Below, in pieces: positions 23,173 to 32,869 of a DNA stretch of 64,000 nt (position 1 is its first letter; the number at the start of each line of letters is the position of its first letter). Under the pieces are notes generated by a model, which ran no database searches, had not been told where the DNA came from, and worked only from the letters and a program-made list of their open reading frames with translations. Source of the stretch: Macrostomum hystrix (taxonomy: Eukaryota > Platyhelminthes > Macrostomidae); the NCBI GenBank assembly GCA_950097015.1, contig CATNEN010000006.1, positions 248,001 to 312,000 on the forward strand. Reading direction: 5' to 3'. A program made the translations under genes and the position numbers.

Positions 23173-23567
23173 GTGGATAAATTTTGTTATATCGGTTCTC
23201 ATCTAACTTTTCATGAGCTTAGAATTTGTCACCTCTTTACATTTTGTCTCTATCTACCACTATAAGCAGTTTAGGTACACGCATAGTGCGAACCATTTGC
23301 ATCCAGCTTCTGATTCACACAACTGATCTATTTTTAGTTAGCAGAAGTGCATACAAGAGGTTCGCATGATAAAATGCATGATTCTAGGTAAGCTTGGATT
23401 TTCCAACAGCGCCGGGCCGGAATCTGCTTCTTAGAAATATTGCGCAGTTGCCTGCGATTTGACTTCTGCGAGCGTGTGTTAATTTATGAATTGTATTAAC
23501 TGTATAAACTTTTTCAATAAATTTGCAGGAATATTTTAAATAACGATAGTGTCTCGCAGCTGCCCAG

Positions 23568-25636
23568 ATGTCCCTAGCCAGCGTCACCTGGCGCCTGTAC
23601 GTGGCGGCAGGTGCACTGATTCTGATTGGCCTCTGCGCGCTGATTGGCGCAGCCGCTATGCGAGGATTCTGCTACGTCAGCGTCAGCTGGGCCGATCCGG
23701 CTTCGAATGTACAGCAGGCTGCCTGGCAGGTCGGCATCTTCTGGTCACGAGTTCGACTGAAAATCGCCGATGGCAAAGGAATTGAAATTGATGGCAGCGA
23801 AGCCTTGCTCTGTGCGTCCGCAGGGTTGGGTGTGCTGGGTGTCTGGGGTCAGCCAGTCTCCATCTGCATTGTATGATTTGGGGTGCCTCCTAACCATAGA
23901 CAGTTGAATTTAATCTGAGCGTCCAGCAATACATAACTGTTGCACGCTACAAATGTCTATGGCCCAAGCTTATGGGTAGTTTAGCGAGACATCAATATCA
24001 AGTCGTTGCCATAGACATTCAAGCCTTGAGTGGCCATAGACATTCAAGCCTTGAGTTGCCATAGACATTCAAGCCTTGAGTGGCCATAGACATTCAAGCC
24101 TTGAGTGGCCATAGACATTCAAGCCTTGAGTGGCCATAGACATTCAAGCCTTGAGTGGCCATAGACATTCAAGCCTTGAGTGGCCATAGACAATCAAGCC
24201 TTGAGTGGCCATAGACATTCAAGCCTTGAGTGGCCGTTGACTTTTAAGTCTTGGGTAAATTTTTTATGCATTCTCCTAATATTAATTGACACGTATTCGG
24301 ACGTGAATTCACGCTAAAATTGAGCATTTTTAGTAGCCATTGCGACAGGATTATAATCGATTATTTACAATCAGCATCTAAATCAGGGCCGGCTACCAAA
24401 TATAACTCTAGGGCCACAGACGGAATCTTAAAGACGTCAGCGAGACAAACGGACTATGAGAGATTGACGTTAAAGAAGATATTGGACAGTGATGAGATGC
24501 GATTTTAGAGCGATGAGACAGTAGAGAGAATAGACAAGGGAGAGATGAGACAGTGGAGAGATGAGACAGTGGAGAGATGGGACAGTGGAGAGATGGGACA
24601 GTGGAGAGATGGGACAGTGGAGAGATGGGACAGTGGAGAGATGGGACAGTGGAGAGATGGGACAGTGGAGAGATGGGACAGTGGAGAGATGGGACAGTGG
24701 AGAGATGGGACAGTGGAGAGATGGGACAGTGGAGAGATGAGACAGTGGAGAGATAGGACAGTGGAGAGATGAGACAGTGGAGAGATGAGACAGTGGAGAG
24801 ATGAGACAGTGGAGAGATGGGACAGTGGAGAGATGAGACAGTGGAGAGATGGGACAGTGGAGAGATGGGACAGTGGAGAGATGGGACAGTGGAGAGATGG
24901 GACAGTGGAGAGATGGGACAGTGGAGAGATGGGACAGTGGAGAGATGAGACAGTGGAGAGATGGGACAGTGGAGAGATGAGACAGTGGAGAGATGGGACA
25001 GTGGAGAGATGGGACAGTGGAGAGATGGGACAGTGGAGAGATGGGACAGTGGAGAGATGAGACAGTAGAGAGATGGGACAGTGGAGAGATGGGGCAGTAG
25101 AGACATTGCAACTTTCTCTGCTTTCAGCTAATCCGGAGTGGCGCTCCGCAGCCGCCTTTCTGGCTGCTGGTCTCGCCAGCTCGGCCGCCAGCCTTGTCAC
25201 TCACGCTGTCATCGTGGTCTCATCCGCCAGGTCCCCGTTAGTGCCGGCGGTTGCAGCCGAGGTCGCTTTTCTGGCGGGCTCACTGGTTGCGCAGATCATC
25301 TGCTTGGCCTGTGGGGAGGTTGGCGCTGACCGGCTGCCAGCCGAGCCGCATCTTCTGTCAGCGTCAATAGTCGGCTTTGTCGTGCCGCCGGGTCCGCGAA
25401 GCGCAACGGCAACTGTCGCTGAGCGGGGTCCGGCCTTCTGGCTGCTGGTGTCAGCCAGCTTCGCGCACCTCGCCGGCTTGCTGTGCGAGATACCACGCGC
25501 CTGGCTGCTGACTGAGCAGCGGCTGGCCGAGTGGCGCGGCTGCCACGGCGGAGGCGGCGCTCGAGCGGGCCAGATGCCAGCTGTGGTGGAGAGCGGCCGT
25601 TGCTACCCGATGCGCAGCCTCGCAACGAATGTTTAG
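23568..25636 (+). CDS. Four-transmembrane protein, claudin/PMP22-like topology
   Basis: Coding exons 23568-23811 (donor GTGCGT, phase 1) and 25128-25636 (acceptor TTTCAG) join to 250 residues. Hydrophobic segments lie at about 9-32 (YVAAGALILIGLCALIGAA), 92-115, 122-142 and 185-207, with a large first extracellular loop (RGFCYVSVSWADPASNVQQ). This is four-TM topology as in claudin/PMP22/MARVEL proteins, but the claudin W-GLW-C-C signature is absent, so the family is uncertain. A 5' UTR exon is likely (TATTAAA near 22345, donor GCCAG|GTAAGG at 22457, acceptor TTTGCAG at 23528). The coding intron holds a 25-bp and a 16-bp minisatellite. Confidence 0.75.
24008..24236 (+). repeat. Minisatellite, 25-bp unit, about 9 copies
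   Basis: Unit CCATAGACATTCAAGCCTTG plus AGTGG, very uniform, inside the coding intron of the four-TM gene. Single CCATAGAC motifs occur just upstream (about 23896), which may be the seed. Confidence 0.95.
24485..25105 (+). repeat. Minisatellite, 16-bp unit GAGATGGGACAGTGGA, about 38 copies
   Basis: Near-perfect array in the four-TM gene intron, ending about 20 bp before the acceptor. GAGATGAGACAGTGGA is the main variant. The plus strand is strongly purine-rich. In reverse complement the variant matches the unit at 45575-47455 at 14 of 16 positions. The unit length is not a multiple of three and lacks stops, so several frames stay open across it. Confidence 0.95.
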
Positions 25637-26480
25637 ACTGTCTGGAGGTCGGGAGCTCGACTCAGCCAAACGGAAGCCGCCTTGATATTTGATTTCAAAA
25701 GCTGTCTCTAAACAAAACTCCACCAGCTATTGCGCTGCTTTTCCTAAGACTATGTACAGCTGCAGGTTCAGTCCATGGACTGGCGGGGGTGACTTCCATG
25801 CCATTGAAATGGCAGGAAATTATAAATTGACAAGCATTCACTCCATAAAATCATTTGATCTACAAATCTGCAAATTCTTATACGAGTATATTAGTGTTTA
25901 AAATCACAAAATCACAATCGTTGAAAATTTCAATTTATAAAAGTGCAATTCGAACTTCACAACCTTAAACCAGACATTAAGAGCTCAAATGATTAATTTA
26001 TTATGTGATTCGTAAATGTTAGATAAAAGACAGTTCCGTTTCTTGAAACAGATTTTCACAGTTTTTTAGCTGAAGCTTGTTCATCTACCTATTTCAGTTG
26101 CGGTCAAAGAGTGCTTATGAAAGAAGAATTTTTCTAATTCATTGGCTTAAAAGTAAATAAATTGAAAAATAATTCTGCGCCTTATCAATTTGATGCTTTG
26201 TGCTTTTAATATGAAATACTTTTTTTCCCGAAATTCAATGTAATCCCAGCTCACAAACAGATGCAAAAGGTACAGCTTAAAATTCTGAGAATGTTTTAGC
26301 TTTCTAATTAATTATTGGACATCGCTTGACCGAAACGAAAAACTAAAACGATAAGTCCCCCTTCCCCTGCATAGCCAAGTCTGCCAAGATACTAGCCAAT
26401 CAGAGACAAGCATCGGACAGTACAGAGTGCCAGGCAAATAATTTATTGCCAAATTTCGCAACAATCTAAAATTGAGAATC
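25637..26480. other. Intergenic region between four-TM and GPCR genes
   Basis: AT-rich. Contains only a short SINE A tail fragment (about 25752-25790, GTTCAGTCCATGGACTG). No gene seen. Confidence 0.5.
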
Positions 26481-26591
26481 TACAACTTGTATTCTCCCAG
26501 GTGAGTGCCAATCATGCTCTGTCAATATCAGTCGTAATTGGCATGAATTTTAGGTGCTAAGTTTCACACAGTTTCTTATTTACATTTTAGC

Positions 26592-28386
26592 ATGGACTCA
26601 TCTCAACTAGCAGACAACTCGAGAATGAGCAACAGTTCGGAGACGGAGGAGATCTGCATCAAGGAATACTCTGAGACGTATGCTCACGATAGCTGGCTGC
26701 CTGATGCGGCCCCCTACATCTACCTGAGCTTTGCCATTCTGGGCATCGGCCTCAACGGCATTGTGGTCTGGTTGCTATGCGGCCGCCACATGCACATGAG
26801 CCGAAACCCGCGCCTCCTGGTCATCAACCAGTCGGTCATTGACCTAGCCACCTGCGTTGTGACTGCGGTCAAATGGACGACCGTGCGCTTGCCAACCCGA
26901 GTGCCTGAAAACGTATTGGGCAGCATCGCGTGCCACCTGTGGTACAGCCAGAGCGCCGTGTGGATACTGGTCAATGCCAGTACAGTATGTCCGTTGCAAT
27001 TGCTGTTCCCTTATCCGGTTCCCTTATCCGGTTCCCTTATCCGGTTCCCTTATCCGGTTCCCTTATCCGGTTCCCTTATCCGGTTCCCTTATCCGGTTCC
27101 CTTATCCGGTTCCCTTATCCGGTTCCCTTATCCGGTTCCCTTATCCGGTTCCCTTATCCGGTTCCCTTATCCGGTTCCCTTATCCGGTTCCCTTATCCGG
27201 TTCCCTTATCCGGTTCCCTTATCCGGTTCCCTTATCCGGTTCCCTTATCCGGTTCCCTTATCCGGTTCCCTTATCCGGTTCCCTTATCCGGTTCCCTTAT
27301 CCGGTTCCCTTATCCGGTTCCCTTATCCGGTTCCCTTATCCGGTTCCCTTATCCGGTTCCCTTATCCGGTTCCCTTATCCGGTTCCCTTATCCGGTTCCC
27401 TTATCCGGTTCTCTTATCCGGTTCCCTTATCCGGTTCTCTTATCCGGTTCTCTTATCCGGTTCCCTTATCCGGTTCTCTTATCCGGTTCCCTTATCCGGT
27501 TCCCTTATCCGGTTCCCTTATCCGGTTCCCTTATCCGGTTCCCTTATCCGGTTCCCTTATCCGGTTCCCTTATCCGGTTCCCTTATCCGGTTCCCTTATC
27601 CGGTTCCCTTATCCGGTTCCCTTATCCGGTTCCCTTATCCGGTTCTTCTTCCAGTTCAACCTGCAGTTGATCACGCTGGAGCGGTTCATGGCCATTGTGA
27701 GGCCAATGTTCCGCCGGCAGCTGTGGAAAATCCGCCTCGCCTGCTGCCTGGCATGGTTGCTGGGCCTCGCGCACCAGTGGCGCGGCCTGGCCGACTTTCG
27801 TCGAGGCCAACCGGACGGCCCGACCGCCGGCTGCTGCGTCCTGTCCGGCCTGGTGCCCGCACAGCTGGCCTTCGCCTACGGCCTGCTCAACTACGCCGTG
27901 AAGTTCGCGTTTCCGCTGCTGAACATGACCGTCTGTTACACCTGGATGATTGTTGAACTCCGGCGAAAGTTCAAGTTCACCGCCCAGCAGCCGCAGCAGC
28001 AGCTGGCCTGCAGGAAGTTGACCGCCTCGCGCGTCCTCATCAAGACATTCACCATCGCTGGCGTCGCCTACGTGCTCTGCTTTGTCGCCAACCAGACCAA
28101 CTTTCTGTTCATCGCGTTCGGCATCATCAGAAATAATTTTCAAACCTTCTTCTACAATGTCACTATCTTCTTGGTCAACCTGAACTCCTTGGTGAATCCG
28201 ATCATCTACTTCGCATTAATGCCGAAATTCCGGCGGGCCCTAGTTGAAGCTGCCTACCTCTGCTGCTGCTACTGCTGCTGCCGCGGTCGCAGCGGCTGCG
28301 TCGGCGGCGGTGGCGACGGTGCCACCAGCGGCATCGGCGGCTATTCGACTGGCAGCGAAGACTGGGCGGCCAGAAACAACAAATAA
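26592..28386 (+). CDS. Rhodopsin-type G-protein-coupled receptor
   Basis: Class A seven-TM receptor of about 374 residues. Exon 1 is 26592-26984 (131 codons) and exon 2 is 27655-28386, joined in phase 0 by donor ACA|GTATGT and acceptor CTTCTTCCAG. A 5' UTR intron (26501-26590) ends one base before the ATG. N-glycosylation sequons lie in the N-terminus (NSS). TM2 carries NQSVIDLAT. The join restores TM3 into FNLQLITLERFMAIVRP, where ERF replaces the usual DRY/ERY. TM6 is VAYVLCFVANQTNFLF and TM7 is NSLVNPIIYFAL (NPxxY). The tail has a cysteine cluster (CCCYCCC), a likely palmitoylation site, then a Gly-rich end. Ligand is not predictable; it resembles the expanded invertebrate peptide-receptor-like groups. 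The intron is almost entirely a 13-bp minisatellite. Confidence 0.9.
27004..27645 (+). repeat. Minisatellite, 13-bp unit GGTTCCCTTATCC, about 49 copies
   Basis: Fills the intron from about 20 bp after the donor to within about 10 bp of the acceptor. A few units read GGTTCTCTTATCC, clustered around 27410-27490. The array is C/T-rich on the sense strand. Because 13 is not a multiple of three and the unit has no stop, long open frames read through it; the conserved TM3 sequence shows that it is spliced out. Confidence 0.97.
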
Positions 28387-28405
28387 CGACCGTCTGTGGC
28401 ATGAG

Positions 28406-28462
28406 CTGAAGGAGCTGAAGGAGCTGAAGGAGCTGAAGGAACTGAAGGAACTGAAGGAACTG
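28406..28462 (+). repeat. GAGCTGAAG 9-bp tandem repeat in GPCR 3' UTR
   Basis: About six copies beginning 20 bp after the stop codon. Confidence 0.85.
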
Positions 28463-28671
28463 ACTTGTCGGTCTGTGTTTACAGCACACCACTATTTAGC
28501 AAGTTGTGCACTGATGGACAGTTTATTGTTGTAAATTATCAAACAACCTCTGTGTTATAAGAGAAATACACCCATTTCACTACTAACAGTAATTTATTAG
28601 TGAACTAAACAATGCTATCATAGAAAGGATCATTGCGTTGGTCTGCTTCATTATCGATGTCCATAAAAACC

Positions 28672-28875
28672 GTATAATAAACAATTATTGCAGGCACTGG
28701 CACATCATTTGGCCCCTGACTTTCTCATCGTCAGGTAGTGTACACTCTCACTGTGCCTTGGAGTTTGGCCCTCTCTCCGCGGCTGCGCCCCAGACGAATG
28801 TGGCCTCGCCGCGGAATCGAACTTAGGTAACTTGGCGCGATAGGCAAACGTTAGACCGTTCTGCCACTCATCCCC
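28672..28875 (-). mobile_element. SINE B copy with 8-bp target duplication, internal deletion
   Basis: Flanked by TAAAAACC at 28664-28671 and 28876-28883. Compared with the 41691 copy it lacks the middle between the AAT-rich 3' tail and the GATGAGAAAGTCAGG block. The A-box head (TGGCAGAACGG on the minus strand) is kept. Confidence 0.85.
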
Positions 28876-29299
28876 TAAAAACCCACAAGGGGTTTAATAA
28901 CTTTGTCAGAAATCAATTGCAAGAATTTAGCACGTGTGATAAAAACATTTGTATTAAAAAAATTGCGAATTGCGAGTACTTTTAAACAAGTTTATTTCGT
29001 TTGGTAGTTTTAGTTGAAAGCAGTTTTTTATGTGTTCGCATCGGGACCCAGTAAAATCAAAGCAATATGTTACGCGCTAACCTGTTTTGACAAATATAAG
29101 AGCTTCCACTTCAAACAATACAAATGGAATTAAGATAGCTTAGTTAAACACGAAATTTGACGGCTTTTCTGCTTACGCATTAATTAATTGTTTAGATTTT
29201 TAGGCTCATTTTGTAAAATTTAGTGACAATATCCACTTAACCTGCTGAAAGTAGCTATGTACTCGTACATTATCCTACGGCTGGCTAGCGCTAACAGTA

Positions 29300-29590
29300 G
29301 AAAAACAACGCTATTTTTAAACTGGGAAATTTAAAATACCCGCTGCCTACCTCACGACAGCCCCAAATCCGACTGACCGATATTCGTAAAAGTCCACCAT
29401 TTAAATAAAACTTATCCGCCCTTTACGATGGCCTAATTTCAAAGCCGTTGCTCTGTATGAACCTGTTTGGTGAATCCGTATTGGTTTAGCAATGCATAAG
29501 TTAACTATTTAATCAATAAAATAGAATCAGCAATAATAGCCCTAATTATTACGAGCTACATGCTGAAGCCGATGTGTTTTGTGATTCTGG
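29300..29590 (+). mobile_element. MITE-like element related to the 49-kb copy
   Basis: Begins AACAGTAG and shares ACGACAGC, CGTAAAAGTCCACCAT and AACCTGTTTGGTGAATCC-type blocks with the copies at 49033 and 17600. Ends are not well defined. Confidence 0.5.
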
Positions 29591-29713
29591 AAGGTGTCTC
29601 ATCCAGAACCTGCAGGGTTCTGCATTTTCATGGCGATTTGTTGAATGTTTTGGGAGATGCAGAAAAAAAAGGTGGTTATTAGAAATACCACCTGTCTTTA
29701 ACTGTTAACTGGC

Positions 29714-30319
29714 TCACGCGCAGTCGTCCAGCTCCAGTTGGCCTCCAGTCTCGTCGACAAACTCGGCTTCTCCATTCGGCGCGGCGGCGGTCGCGGCCTT
29801 GCTTTTCCTCCCGGCAATGCTGTCGGGGTCGGACGCGTCGTCGTCGTAGTCGTCGACATCGTCAGCGGCCGCGATCCGCCAGCTGAGGCGCACGGCGGTG
29901 ACGCAGTTGTAAATGTGAACGCAAGCTGCCGCAGCCAGTGCCGCATTCGCGGCCGCAAAGCCGGTCAGAACGGCCACGCAGGCCGCATCTGAGAGGGCCG
30001 GCTGCAGTCGTCTAGCAGCTGAGGCGTACAACAGCAGGCCGACCGCCGCAACTTGAGCGCAGGCGGCGGAGCCTGCTGTGAAGACTCGCAGCCACAGAAG
30101 GCGGGTCAGGGTGGACGGAGCTGCGGTGCACTGGGCAGAGCACAGCAGGGCCACGGACGTCAGGCACAATGCAGCGCCAACAGCCGAGACAATCACCGAG
30201 GGCAGTTCCTCAGCCAAGCTGATGGTCAGCCATGCTAGCGGTGCGACAGTGGCGCACAGCGAGATCTGCACGGCTGCGAAGCAGAACCAGAAGCGGCGCT
30301 CAGCGGCGGTGGCAGGCAT
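29714..30319 (-). CDS. Single-exon four-transmembrane protein
   Basis: Intronless 201-residue protein with ATG at 30319 and TGA at 29714. Four hydrophobic segments lie at about 11-32 (FCFAAVQISLCATVAPLAWL), 41-62, 77-98 and 111-135 (AACVAVLTGFAAANAALAAA). An acidic cytoplasmic tail follows (DDVDDYDDDASDPDS). Topology and spacing are like MARVEL/tetraspan vesicle proteins, but no diagnostic motif is visible and I cannot name a family. Coding GC content is much higher than the flanks, which supports a real gene. It lies between the GPCR gene and the minisatellite cluster. Confidence 0.65.
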   Translation of the reverse strand: MPATAAERRFWFCFAAVQISLCATVAPLAWLTISLAEELPSVIVSAVGAALCLTSVALLCSAQCTAAPSTLTRLLWLRVFTAGSAACAQVAAVGLLLYASAARRLQPALSDAACVAVLTGFAAANAALAAAACVHIYNCVTAVRLSWRIAAADDVDDYDDDASDPDSIAGRKSKAATAAAPNGEAEFVDETGGQLELDDCA

Positions 30320-30664
30320 TTGTAGGCAGATTTCTAGGAATAAAGATTTCGATAGTCCACTTCGGCTAAGGTTTCTATTTTGACTGCGAGACTTAAAAAT
30401 TTTTGCTTTTGGGTTAAACTGCGATAAGACGCCTTGTTCTGTACGTTAACTGTACTGTTGTACTCGTACAATACATTTTCATTATTTTCTTAGCCGGCCA
30501 ATCTGTCTAGATAGCCTTACACAACTCCTAGCTCAAGTCCTTTGAGATTTCACCCCCTTGCACTTCTTTAAGGCTTTAAAACTTGGCACTACTCGTAAAA
30601 ATGTGCTTTTTCACCTGCAACGGTACAGGTAGAAGGGTCAAGTTTCATTTCAATCTGCATTTGC

Positions 30665-32562
30665 ATCTATCGAGCACTCTCTTGGCACTCCATCCAGCAC
30701 TCTCTTGGCACTCCATCGAGCACTCTCTTGGCACTCCATCGAGCACTCTCTTGGCACTCCATCCAGCACTCTCTTGGCACTCCATCGAGCACTCTCTTGG
30801 CACTCCATCGAGCACTCTCTTGGCACTCCATCGAGTCTCTTGGCACTCCATCGAGTCTCTTGGCACTCCATCCAGCACTCTCTTGGCACTCCATCGAGCA
30901 CTCTCTTGGCACTCCATCGAGTCTCTTGGCACTCCACTGGTCACTCTCTTGGCACTCCATCGAGTCTCAATTGGCACTCCATCGAGTCTCTTGGCACTCC
31001 CTCCAGCACTCTCTTGGCACTCCATCGAGCACTCTCTTGGCACTCCATCGAGTCTCTTGGCACTCCACTGGTCACTCTCTTGGCACTCCATCGAGCAATC
31101 TCTTGGCACTCCATTGAGCTCTCTCTTGGCACTCCACTGGTCACTCTCTTGGCACTCCATTGAGCTCTCTCTTGGCACTCCATCGAGCTCTCTCTTGGCA
31201 CTCCATCGATCACTCTGACTCTCCATCGAGCACTCTGACTCTCCATCGAGCACTTTGAATCTCCATAGAGCACTCTGACACTCCATCGAGCACTTTATGA
31301 CACTACATCGAGCACTTTATGACACTACATCGAGCACTCTCTTGGCACTCCATCGAGCACTCTATGACACTCCATCGAGCACTCTCTTGGCACTCCATCG
31401 AGCACTTTATGACACTCCATCGAGCACTTTATGACACTACATCGAGCACTCTCTTGGCACTCCATCGAGCACTCTATGACACTCCATCGAGCACTCTATG
31501 ACACTCCATCGAGCACTTTATGACACTACATCGAGCACTCTCTTGGCACTCCATCGAGCTCTCTCTTGGCACTCCATCGATCACTCTGACTCTCCTTCGA
31601 GCACTCTGACTCTCCATCGAGCACTCTGACACTTCATCGATCACTCTGAATCTCCATAGAGCACTCTATGACACTCCATCGAGCACTCTCTTGGCACTCC
31701 ATCGAGCACTTTATGACACTCCATCGAGCACTCTCTTGGCACTCCATCGAGCACTCTCTTGGCACTCCATCGAGCACTTTATGACACTCCATCGAGCACT
31801 CTCTTGGCACTCCATCGAGCACTTTATGACACTCCATCGAGCACTCTATGACACTCCATCGAGCACTCTCTTGGCACTCCATCGAGCACTCTCTTGGCAC
31901 TCCATCGAGTCTCTTGGCACTCCATCGAGTCTCTTGGCACTCCATCCAGCACTCTCTTGGCACTCCATCGAGCACTCTCTTGGCACTCCATCGAGTCTCT
32001 TGGCACTCCACTGGTCACTCTCTTGGCACTCCATCGAGTCTCAATTGGCACTCCATCGAGTCTCTTGGCACTCCCTCCAGCACTCTCTTGGCACTCCATC
32101 GAGCACTCTCTTGGCACTCCATCGAGTCTCTTGGCACTCCACTGGTCACTCTCTTGGCACTCCATCGAGCAATCTCTTGGCACTCCACTGGTCACTCTCT
32201 TGGCACTCCATTGAGCTCTCTCTTGGCACTCCATCGAGCACTCTATGACACTCCATCGAGCACTTTATGACACTACATCGAGCACTTTATGACACTACAT
32301 CGAGCACTCTCTTGGCACTCCATCGAGCACTCTATGACACTCCATCGAGCACTCTCTTGGCACTCCATCGAGCACTTTATGACACTCCATCGAGCACTCT
32401 CTTGGCACTCCATCGAGCACTCTCTTGGCACTCCATCGAGCACTTTATGACACTCCATCGAGCACTCTCTTGGCACTCCATCGAGCACTTTATGACACTC
32501 CATCGAGCACTCTCTTGGCACTCCATCGAGCACTTTATGACACTCCAACGCGCACTCTGACA
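30665..32562 (+). repeat. Complex minisatellite, about 23-bp unit, with higher-order duplication
   Basis: Units contain CTCTTGGCACTCCATCGAGC; variants have TTTATGACACTCCATCGAGC or an 18-bp short form (TCTTGGCACTCCATCGAG). A rare ordered set of variants (CCACTGGTCACT, then GAGTCTCAATTGG, then CTCCCTCCAGC) occurs at about 30930-31010 and again at about 32005-32085, so a block of roughly 1 kb was duplicated inside the array. Lies 3' of the peptide-precursor 1 gene. Confidence 0.93.
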
Positions 32563-32869
32563 CCTTATCCAGAACTCTCTCGGCTCAAAGTCGACAATGC
32601 AAAAATTCCGCTACAAGCCAACCCTTATGATTTTAATCTGCGTCAGTTAAAATTATTTAAGCGATTTATTTGATTCGCGTCACACTTGAAGACAATGCAG
32701 ATTCGCGTTAGTCAGAGGAAATCAGATGTGTGATCAAACGGATGTTGTCTGCAGCTTCTGTCAACACAGTTTCCGTCAATTTAAAATGAATCATCGCCAC
32801 TCGAGGGAGATCAGGGCGGGGGGAAGCGGGGCCGCAGCTGTCTTCTATCGTCATCTCCCGGATCAGGTC

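Noticed and set aside
24008-24236. CRISPR array
   Set aside because: Units are directly adjacent without unique spacers, and the genome is eukaryotic; it is a minisatellite.
24408-25200. Minus-strand open frames of more than 200 codons over the 16-bp array
   Set aside because: Low-complexity frames from the stop-free repeat, open in three frames at once.
26930-27956. Long LIRFPYPVPLSGS repeat protein in the GPCR locus
   Set aside because: The 13-bp array is intronic. Removing 26985-27654 restores a continuous seven-TM receptor with correct TM3, whereas reading through destroys it.
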